Assembly: GCA_030268105.1 (NCBI GenBank)
Contig: BSDZ01000009.1
Location: forward strand, 1,749,501-1,813,500
Direction of reading: 5' to 3'
DNA: 64,000 nucleotides
Origin: Volvox africanus
Taxonomy: Eukaryota; Chlorophyta; Chlorophyceae; Chlamydomonadales; Volvocaceae
The position numbers were made by a program, and so were the translations under genes. Position 1 is the stretch's first letter. Every line of letters begins with the position of its first letter. Positions 1 through 17,300 of the stretch are shown piece after piece. The notes beneath the pieces were generated by a model. The model was not told where the DNA came from. It did not search any database and worked only from the letters and a program-made list of their open reading frames with translations.

Positions 1-6509
<6,509 letters not shown>

Positions 6510-8294
6510 TTTCGATGAGGTCGAAAGGTTTTCAATACCTCCAGTACACGTGCCTGACGATTTTTGGGCCTTGGCCTTGAATTAAATGAGCGAGGATGTC
6601 GTATCTAAACTCATCATCACGGAGTACAAGCCTTTACATCAACTAACGACTGTTGGTCCCGTAAATCCATTCCGGTGACTTGTGTGGTGTTCGGTCCTGG
6701 CTCTGGAGCGCATTTCAACAAACTAGTGTAACGACCGTTAGCGACAGGTTGGATTTCATCTTGGATAATAAGTCGCCATGTATATCTTTCAATGAAATTC
6801 CGACTATACTTGCTTTTCTTAAGGCGTGTTATCTTGCTTGTATGGGCCAAATTAGCCAGGAAGCTCTAAGGGCCGCGAGATCAAGCAAGACAAGGAAAGC
6901 GAGGTTAACGTACCGCAAGTTTTTTTCTTCTTTCTTCTGGACTGACAGAGGTGACCATGGGGACAGAGACCCTTCGCGAAAGACGCTTAGCGCCTAGGAC
7001 CATGCCCCAGAACAGAAGCGAAACAGTGAGGAGAGAGAGTTAGGTTTCTACAATATTGCAATAACAGTGTGGGAACGGAACCAGGCCCAGCCTGTATGTA
7101 ACCCCATAGTTACATAGTAATGATTTTGCTCATTACACCCCAAATGAGCTAAACCCAGTACCGATATAGCAGGTACGCGGAATTATGGAGTAGGCGGCGC
7201 GAGTAGCGAGCATATTGTACAATGGCGGTCTGTGTGTCCAGCCTCGTATTGCACCCTCTTTTACCACACTACCCCACGCCGCCTAAGTGGAGACGCAAGG
7301 CATTAATCACCGATGCTTGTTCGTACGTCGTTACCCCATCCTCTCCGCCAATTACATTTTTGCGCCTGCTACCTGACCTTTCTCTCTTACACCCTATTAA
7401 CTACTGCACCCGACCGTTTGCACTTGATTGGCTTAACTGCCTGGCCACCAAGGCGAGACATTGCTACTCCTATAACTCTCAGATGCTGCCTCACGACCAA
7501 CGAGATCGACAAGATCTAAGAATTCGACATTCCCTACTGCTCCCTCCACTGCATACTACAGGTCCCTGCCGTACTCGGCGCGCGGGTTCCAAATTCATTC
7601 TTCATCTTTTTCCCTCATTTTAACAAATTCATCCCAATTGCATACACTTTCCATTGCCCTGGAAGGTCCCTGAAATTTCTGATCCTTTCGGATCTCTCCA
7701 CGAGGATGATAATTTTCAAAAAACACCACAATCTTTTCCAAGCCGAAATAAACAAAAAACTTGACACGACATGAATGTCAAATACTGGATGGAAAAGACA
7801 GGTTTTAAGCCACATAAGACACGCGGATCGTCAGGCTGTAGGTCCACTAGGTCTGTATGTCGAGATCTGCAGCAATGACCTGAATTCTAGAAGCTCTCCC
7901 TGGCGGCGCCGCCGGCCTGCTCACTAGGATCACGAATTCCACCCCGACTGTGCGGCAGCTTCGCTTAGATTTAATGGATTCAGATCCACCACTATTCGTA
8001 TCACAAGTAAAATTATACTTTCTGCCGACCACGCTAGGCCACAAATTTACTACATAGTACATACCGTCGTATGCACTACTTAACAAAGAAACGAACCAAC
8101 AGAGAAAGACCACGATCAGTACGAACGTCCAATATGAGAACGACTATACCTTAAGATCCAAACCTCAGCGGCATGTTTACTGATGCTGACGAGAAACGAA
8201 TTGAGTTGCAGTTGATCTCATCATGGAATGCTGCTCACATTGCTGTAAACTGTTTGAATTGCACTCAGATCTAGGTAAGACTTGAAACCTACCA
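6510..8294. other. Intergenic region, no gene recognised
   Basis: This holds the upstream region of the GT77-like gene (start at 6509) and the downstream flank of the channel gene. Open frames on both strands show no family signature and no paired splice sites that I could join. I see no convincing promoter box. Confidence 0.6.
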
Positions 8295-8314
8295 TTACAT
8301 AAAGCCAGATTACA
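8295..8314 (-). terminator. Two TGTAA polyadenylation motifs after the channel gene
   Basis: On the minus strand TGTAA occurs at 8314-8310 and 8299-8295, 18 and 33 nt past the channel stop codon at 8333. TGTAA is the usual poly(A) signal of Chlamydomonas and Volvox, which supports both the gene end and the taxonomic guess. Confidence 0.6.
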
Positions 8315-8332
8315 TGTAGCGCTTATGAATAG

Positions 8333-11300
8333 TTAAACGATTCGTATGGTGCCGCTGTGCGGCAGTACGGCATCCGCCAGCCCGGCCTCCAAAGGTTGCA
8401 GTCCTTCCGCCGGTCTTTCACTGCCACCACTACCGCTGTCGGCGCCTTCCACTGGCCCCGACACCGACGCTGCCGCCGCCGCCAGCGCCGCGCCAGGCGT
8501 TAACTGGGAGCTGCTGTCGCCGCCAACCCTGCCCCCATTGCTCGTACCGATGGCCAAAAGGCCGCCGCCAAAACCAAAACTGCCGCTGCCGCCGCCGGGG
8601 GACCGTATGCCGCCACTGCGGCTGTGATTCAAACCGCCGTCACCGCCAAGCCTGGCCCTGCCAACGCCCGCCGCAGAAGTGGAGCCCCCAGCGCTGACAC
8701 CAGCACCGGAATAGCCGACGCTGCTGGTTGAGCGCATCCGAGTCAAGCCCTCCTGCGCCACTGCCTGCGGCGGCCGTTGATGGGTCACGGCGCTGCGGGG
8801 AATCGAGCTTCGTCGTAACCGACTCCCAGGATTACGCGACACCACTGCTGGCATCGGAAAACTCGCCTGCCGCGATGCAGAGAATCCCAATCGAGCAGCG
8901 CTGACCTCACCACCGCCACCGTTGCTAGTACTGCTATCAATGCCGCTGGCTTGGCCATCGCCGGCGACACCGCCAATGCCGCTGATATTCGAGCCGCTAG
9001 CTTGCCGGTGAACAATCACGCCGCTGCCCTGGCGGCTCGGCATATCCTGGGAGCCCTCCAGGTGTCCTTTGGTTCGCTCCAAGCACCCAGCGGAAGCAAC
9101 GTTCTCCAGGACGGCGCCAGGTGGCGGGCTGTGTTGTGACACACAGGCGATGCTGCTTGCAGCCGACATGCCACGTGCTTCCAGCTCTAACTGCTGCACC
9201 AGCGGCCCTGCCCCCGGTGGTCCGACCAGCTGAGCGCAGTACGCACATGTGGCGCAGCTGCAGATGGAGCAAGCGGGTGCAAGAATTGTAAGGCCCACGG
9301 GCTGAAGTGGACCAGTGGCAAGTGGCCGACCAGGAGCCGCTTTGGTTTCACCTGGCGTCATATCTGATTGCCTGGGCTGGAGGTTTACACCGGCAGCAAG
9401 GAAAATGCTGTGCACGAGAGAAGTATGCATGGATAACGACTGATATGCAAGTAGCGCCTCCGGTGACGACGGCGGTACCAGCCACGGTGGCGGTGGCGAC
9501 GGCGGCCTCTGGCTGCTCGCACCGGGACCCTGCGGAGACGTGGGTGTCTGCTGAACCCTCACCGCAGTGTCCCCAATCGGCGCAACGGCAGCGGCTGCTG
9601 CGCTGTTGGGAGCAAAGCCGTACCACAACGTATCGGACGCTGCGGTCGGTGACTTCGGTCCCACAGGCGACGTCGGTTGGACCAGAACGTGCTGGCCGCC
9701 GCCGTCGCCATGATAATCGAATGTTGCGCGGCGCCATCCGTTGCTGGTCACAGGTTGAAGTGCCGCGGCCGCCGCCGCCGCCATTGCCAATGCCGGCTGT
9801 GAAGTTTTTGATATGACTGGTGACGGATTTGGCATCGATGTGTTTGTCGCCAGATTCGCTCGTCCAAACTCCGGAACGGGTACCCATTGCGGCGATCCTG
9901 GTGAGAACCAACAGGGGAATTGCACTAAGCTTCCGGCGACGGCATTGAGAGAGGCAGCCCCGCCAACAGAGACACTCCGCGTGACGCCACCCCTCAGTGA
10001 CGGTGATGCGGGTGGGGTGCCTTGCAGGAGAGAAGGCGTCAGGCCACTGTTGGCTGATGCAAGAGGGGATGTTCCGAGCTTCATGCTGTTTTCTGCAGCG
10101 GCAGCCGCGTGTCCATTCAGCTCCGCCGACATGTTTCGATTTGTCAATGCCGCGGCGATTGCGAATGGAGAGACGAATTGAAGCGGCCTCGGGCTTACTG
10201 CCGCCACTGACGGCGCCCCAACTTGAAATGGCCTGGCGGCGGCAGCGGCGGCGGACTGCTCCAACGCACCACCGCCAATGCCGCTGCCAATGCCAAGATC
10301 GGAAGCCGTCTCCGCAACGTCAATTTTGGCGCGTGAAAGCCCCTCACTTGTGGGCGTGAGTCCGCCGTCGTTGCCATGGGTTCGCTGCACGGAACCCACC
10401 CGAAGCAGGCCCTAGAACGTAGGTGGAAGGAAAACGAGCGATGTATAGAATGTAAAAAATGTGATTTAAATGTTTTGATGTCCTAACCACATGCATTATA
10501 AATTAAAAATTGAAGCTATTAATAAAATAGCCAACCTAGTTAATTTATTAATTATGACATCATGCGGTTACCTTATTTCATGACCCGCAGGCTTAAATCC
10601 ACAACCCCATAAAATCCTCAATTTGTCCGACCAAAACCTCTACAACTCAAAAACACTAAGACTTAAGTCTCTGGATGAAGATATAACCCATCCTCACCCG
10701 CACCCCTAACCTGCTCTACCTGCTCCACAGCAGGGGGTAAAAAGGATGGACTCGGCCGTTCTGAGGGGCTCCGAAACCACCCGGAGACTGGCGACGATGC
10801 TGACGGCGGGAGTGGCAGGTCTACCTGCACAGATGCATCGCCGCCGCCGCCGCCGCAGACATTGTCGGCATCGCTGTGGCTGACCGTCAAAAATGGCAGC
10901 GGCAGCGGCGCCGCCGGGCCCTCATTGGATGCCAATGAGGGCTGGACCGATGGGACGGTGGTGTTGCCATGGAGCGAGCGACCACTTGCGATGGATACTG
11001 GCTGTGCCGTCGGCGTGACCAGGTTTTCGTGGTTGGCAGTGGTGGGCCGGGAATTCGAGGAAGAGATGGTGCTTGCGATGGCGACGCCAGCTTCCTGGTT
11101 AGTCGGCTGCGCGGCGGAAAAGGGGGCCCGGCAGGTAGGCAAGTAGGCAGGTCGGAGGCAGGCAGGTAGGCAAGTAGGCAGGTCGGAGGCAGGCAGGTAG
11201 GCAAATAGGCAGGCAAGTAGGCAGGCAAGTAGGTAGGTCTATAGGCAGGCAGGTAGGCAGGCAGGTAGGCAGGCAGGCAGGCAGGCAGGAAGGAGCCCCG

Positions 11301-14300
11301 GCCCACGGCCCGTGGAAAAGTTGCATAGGATGCATGAACATTTCCATTTGGATATACTAGAGAAATCATCTACCTCCTTTCCCTTAAGCTTTCCTTCGGT
11401 AAAACACACCCATAAACAAACACACGCGCGCGCGTAAGAAACTGGAGCATCGCAGTATTACTTTAATAAACCTAGTAAAGTAATATCATGTGAAGATCAT
11501 AGAGCATGTTAAAAAAATTATGCCACCCACAACTTCCCAGCTGCCAACTTCCAACCGCTCGACAGACACAAACCTCATCCTTAAGAATCATCTCCCGCAT
11601 CACGCTCATCTCCAACCAGGCCTCCAGCAACTGAGGTAGCGAGCCGTCTGCAAGGTTAGCCTGAAGGGATACACGAGGAGTGACGAAACGGCGATCATAT
11701 ACAGCATTCCTGACCAATCGAAGAGCTCCCATCTGCTCGGCTTGGGGCTTGCGGCTGCAAATCCTCTTTCGGCAGGCTGGGGCTGAGTAAGGTGCCCAGG
11801 GGCTGCAGTGGTTTAGCGTCGTAACTGCCCCAACGGGCAGGCAACGCCTCCGAAACGACAATATCTCAATCGTGCCACCTTCAGTTACCCCGCACATAAC
11901 GTCACCCCAACCTTCCCCCGCCAAGCCTCCCAACCCGCCGCAGCTCTTCAGCTTCCCCTGCCGTACATGCCTCATTACCTGCCTTACCACGTCTACTCCC
12001 CTTCGAGCTTGGAACCCAGGTAGAGCTCGAAAACCTAAACCCTAAGATCTAAACCGTTTCAAACTTAACCACCGCTAAAACCGGAAATACGTAAGGCCCT
12101 AAACCCTCTGACCCTCCCTACCAGATGCAGTGCGAGGTAGCAGTACGTGAGCCGCTCCCTCAGGGGGCCCATTATGAAGGAACGCTTCAGCAGCTGCACC
12201 AACTCGCACCACCCGTAATTCTGTGTCGTATATGTTTGTTTGAGGAGGATTAGGGTTCAGGGTTTTACGGGTTTCACCTGATGGTGACGGCGTGCGGACC
12301 TCTCCCGTACATGCTGATGCAAAGTGTCGTGGCACAGAGTACGACGGGCCGTCGCGGTGGAGGAGGGAGCTCCAGGCCAGGGAGATGCAGCAACACAAAA
12401 AGGCGTTTCAGAAGGCCCTTCAGAGTCGAACGACATGTGCAATTGTACGGAAGAGAAATATCGTTCCGAAACCGGGAGTAGGAATATCTCAAACGAGCGA
12501 ATACGTGTTTCCATGCGCCAATAGTACGACATCGTCATCCAAAGTTCAAGACACCTGCGAACGGCTCGCCTAATGCGACCCCCAAAACCATTATCCTGAA
12601 ACACACACAAACCAACCCACCTCCCGATCTTCCTGCCCCGTCAGCCAGGCCATGATGCGGTCACGTACGAATTCCATGACGTGATCCGCGATGTAAGGAT
12701 AAATTCGGAGGCAGGCCTTCAGGGCGGACTCCCGAAGCTGCCAAATACGGCAGGGACGCTCCGTACGGATGGTCCACATGCGTGACCTGCAGGAGAGGGA
12801 GGGGAGGGGAAGGGAGGGGAGGGGAATGTCGGAGTCACTATCTGAACCCCCAAAGTTGCGCTCTGCTCTCTGTGTGCATGCTTTGGAAAACTTTGAAGCT
12901 GCCTCACCCCAACTCTCACCTGGAAGCGGGAATGATCCCGGTCAGCAAGGCGCCCTCCCCAAGGAGACACGGCAAATCGTCAGGCGTGTCTTTAGCTGGC
13001 ATTTCCCAGGGTTCCTAGAAAGGCGGTTTGGAATTGAGATTTTCGGATCGGTCGGATGTCAGTTAGGAAGCATGGACGACGAAACCAGGCTAAGGAGATA
13101 GGGGTTGGGCTTAGGGTGGTCACTGATAACGTTTTCGAGTTAACCATTCACGATGTTTAGTACGATTTTTACCAATATCATAATGATAATAATCACCGCT
13201 ACCACAACAACAAATAGAATATTGTTACTTAATCATAAGAACAACAACCATAATGATTATAATCATAATCAAACAGGATGATGGTAATGATGATGATGCA
13301 ACAACTACCTCTTAGAAATAACGCTGCGAGTAAACGTATTTTCCCCAGAACTAAGAAAGAAACCACCACGTGGTTAGCTAGCTAAAGTTTTGCATCTGGC
13401 TGACAGCCTGTAAGTTAATCAATAGGAGCTCAGACCACGAATAATATTAAACGGAAGGAAAACGTCGTTGGTGTACTCAGGCTGATAGTTTAGGGTGGAA
13501 GGCGAGTACAGAAAATGGGGGCAATGAAATAAGACGTCAGGTACGTTCACGTCTCGGGGGCGCTCGTCAAAGCCGTCACTCATCCTCATGTTGGGTGGTG
13601 CTCCGAAGCTCAGAACGGACCTGATTCCTCAAGGCGGTCACGGCACCTTTTTCCAGCAGCCACAACCCGCCTCCACTGCTCTCTACATCTTGTCCCAAAC
13701 CACATAAATCATGGCCCCTCGGCAGCTCCATCGGGACGCAACAAGACGCCAGCAGCTCATGAACCTCGGGCTCTAGCCGCGCCAGGGGGGCGCACTGGGA
13801 CAACAAATTTTGAACGATATGCTTCCCGACCTGATGGCACACAGACAGATCGACAGATCGACGTTGTGGCAAATGAATAGCTGGATAGTCAGGTAAAACT
13901 TATGAATGAAAACGGTCCTGATCGAAACCACTGTCCCCAAAATGGCTTTGGATGGCTGTATTTGCCCTTTTTGGCCTCCTTGTCGGGAACAGTACCCTGG
14001 CAAGTTTGTGGGTTTCATGCGGGCACTCCGTTCTGTCCATTCGCTTGTTGGCATCGCTGGGAGGTGACGAAACACCGACATGGATGAGCTGCAATCAGCA
14101 GGATAAACTTTGTTCGGCTTTCAGATCCATGCCCCCGCCCCCCCTTTTGTCCCTGTCTCTGTACCTGTTGCTTCAAGTACGCCGGTAACTCGAACACAAT
14201 ATCGCCCTCCGAGCGGCCCTCGTCACGCCGGGCGGACAACTCAGCATAAAACGTCTGGCACGGGTAGGGTGGGGTGGGGTGGGGTGGGGTGGGAGAACGA

Positions 14301-17300
14301 GGAAAGCAGTGTAAGTGTGTGTTTTTCCATTTTCAAACCTAAACAAGCTCATTTTAATGAAAGTATTTTGATTGGGAAGAGAAAGAACATGCACGTGTGT
14401 CCGATTCATTATTTAGCGTGGATTGTGGAACATTGGAACATTGGGGCCTGACGGCCTGGAAAAACCTCGTGGGCCTTAACCCAATCACCACTCACAATTA
14501 CGTCCTGACAATCACGATCCGGAACGCGTCCCTTGAGCCACTCCCGCAAACTCGTCAACCTTTTCCGCTGGTCATGGGACCTCTGAATGGCGCGAGGCAG
14601 GCGCCACAAGTCAACGCAAGGCCGAAGGGAATCAACGAGACGGTTATTTGGCGAGGAAACATCTGGAGGTGTCTGTGGTGAGGATTGCAAGGCAAGTTCT
14701 AGAGAAGGTCCACAGCCCCGGGGTCGCAGGGTCGCGGAAGGCTTACAACCTTGCTTCTTGCTGCGATCAGCTCCCAGGACGCGAGGGAGGGGGTGACCCT
14801 GCAACCCTCCCGGGGCTAGACCGCGGCTAAACCGCGACCGTGTGCCCGCTTCGGCCCCAACTACCCCGTCGCCTACTCGAAAGTTTTCACTATCGCTACC
14901 ATCAACACCAACTGGCGCCTCGCGCTGCTATACCTCGACTTTTCCCGGCCCTTCTACTCGGCCAGTATTCAGTTAGAACAGCGCATGTTCCTGGATGTGA
15001 ACTTGGAATGATAGCAGCTGGTTCAGGTAAGATCAGGTAAAAGCCCTTCCTCTACTATACCCTCTGAACCCTTCTTCTTCTTGCTATACCTGCGCCTGCT
15101 CCTGGCTGCGGTTCATTGCGCTCCCAATGAGAGCGACCACCGTCCCGACTATGACGAGGCCATTGAGCATCATGAAAGACACCAGGCCCAGCTCAATGGG
15201 GCTCTTGGGGAGGAAGTCGGCGTACCCGGTGGTGGTCATCTGGGCACGGGGAAGGCGAAGGTGGGCAATGTGGCCACCGGAAATCCGAGACGGACGATGT
15301 TGGGGAAGGGAACATCGGGAACGAGCAGGCTATTCAAGTCTTCTGTATTTATCAACATTATTGGAAAATATGACACGTAATTAACGTCAATAAACACAAA
15401 GTGAAGAGTCTGGATCCCATGAAACTAACGAGAAACAACGTAGGACAACTTGATCCAACACAAAATATTCCATACTAGTCATTTACTAGTCATTTCCAAT
15501 AGTAAAATCCCTGAAAAGAATCTCGTGCCAAAAAATGCCGTGCGTAACGAGCCAGCAGCTCGGTCGTAAAGAAGGAATTGACTGTGGGACGATCAGGACG
15601 TGAAAAGGGAGCCGGTAATGAGGAAGGTACGGTGTGTTGAGTTGGATAGAGGACAAGAAACACGAACGGCGGCGTAACATGACATAAAAGAATAATGGAA
15701 GGGTTTCCTTCGAGCGGTATTACGTGTCGTACCACTGTGATGCAGAAGTACACGGCGTTGTACCACCTCTTTGCTGCCACCAAACCCGACACGTCCTCCC
15801 ACGTGACGCTCGACATCCAAGAAGGCCTCCCATGCTCTTGTTCGTAGCGCGCGATGAGAAGCAGCAGACACGCGTACATATTCACCAGGACCATTGCCTG
15901 TGAGGTGAGTCGGGGGAGGACGCCGCGTCGGCAGGAGGACAGCTCGGAGCCGGGAACCGAAGACAGATTTTTGTGGAGATGAGAAACTGTAATATCCGTA
16001 CGACGTACGATACCGCGAGGGAGAGAAAAAGAGGAATGAATAGAGAGAGATGTATGGGAGACGGGTGGACAGACTTACATGTCAGGGAATGGAAAGTACG
16101 ATATGGGCGAGCATGCAGGATTGGAAAAACCGGGTAGGATGTTGAAAGGCATATATAGGGCAGGGTGATCACGGGAAGTGCCGCTTTTCTGCACAATTCA
16201 ATACCGGCATAGAGCACAGATAGGGTGTAGGTTCTCACGGAGGCATACGGAAAGGCATTGCGGAAGAGAGGATCTCAGGGGCATAGAACGGCCGTAGGGA
16301 GCACTGGCTGGGCTGGGGCCGCGAGTGGCTCCCACCAGCCACCGGCGCACACACAGGGGCATGTGTATGTAGCCCCATAGTGTAGCGGCAGGAAGGGGTT
16401 GGATAGGCAGGCTGCCGCCAGGAGGTAGCTGGAGAAATACGGACCGCAGCAGGGATAAGAAGGCGTTAACTACGTATTGCCAGACATAGACATAGATACA
16501 CAGACATGGGCATGGCATGGGCAGCAAAGAAGGAGGCGACCAAGCAAGCTGACGGGGAGGCGGGCAAGGAAAGTCGTAAGGCGCGGTGTGTGAGGGGGAT
16601 CGCGACGAAGGAAAGCAGTGGGGAGATCACTGGAAAGCAGTCAACATCCCTAGGGGTGAACGGATGAGGGTCCCCCGAAATACAGGGGAAGGTAGGGACG
16701 ACTGCCAGGTGGTAGGGGACACGAGGTGACGACGAAACACCTATTCCCCTTCCCTTCCCTCCCTGCCCCCCCCACCCCCCACACACGTATTATACACACC
16801 AGGTACACGAGTAGCGCCATATACAAGGGGGTGACGGAGAAGTTGTCCGCTACCCAGGAGGACTGAACCTCGCCGCTCGTGGAGCTGCTGTACAGTTTCT
16901 GGGGGAAACGAATGTACGAATAAGAATATGGGCGGCCATGGTGGAGGTATGCGCACATGTATGTATATGTGTCTGCTTTTCATGTGTTCAATTGAGAGGA
17001 TGTAAGACACTAACAGAACGTGACGCAGCATCGGACACGTTATGATAGATGTAAGTCCGGAGTCCATGAGTATATTCATTTGAACGGCAATAGTATGAAA
17101 TACCTTGATGATGGATGCCACTCGGAACAGCCGTACGAGCCGCACGAGGGAGATGATCGAGACTGTCTGATGCCGGGCCACGGCGTCACCAAGCGCCACG
17201 ACCGCAACCTGGGGAGTTGTATGGGTGGATGGGTGGGTTGGTTTCGGGGCTGGCGTCGAGTGAGACAGTAAACAGCAAACCCGGGCACAGGAGCCCCCTG

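Noticed and set aside
7222..7623. 133-codon plus frame in the intergenic region
   Set aside because: No domain, no splice partners, composition like non-coding DNA.
11099..11369. Pro-Ala-Tyr-Leu or Cys-Leu-Pro repeat proteins
   Set aside because: Produced by the octamer minisatellite in a channel intron, open in several frames at once.
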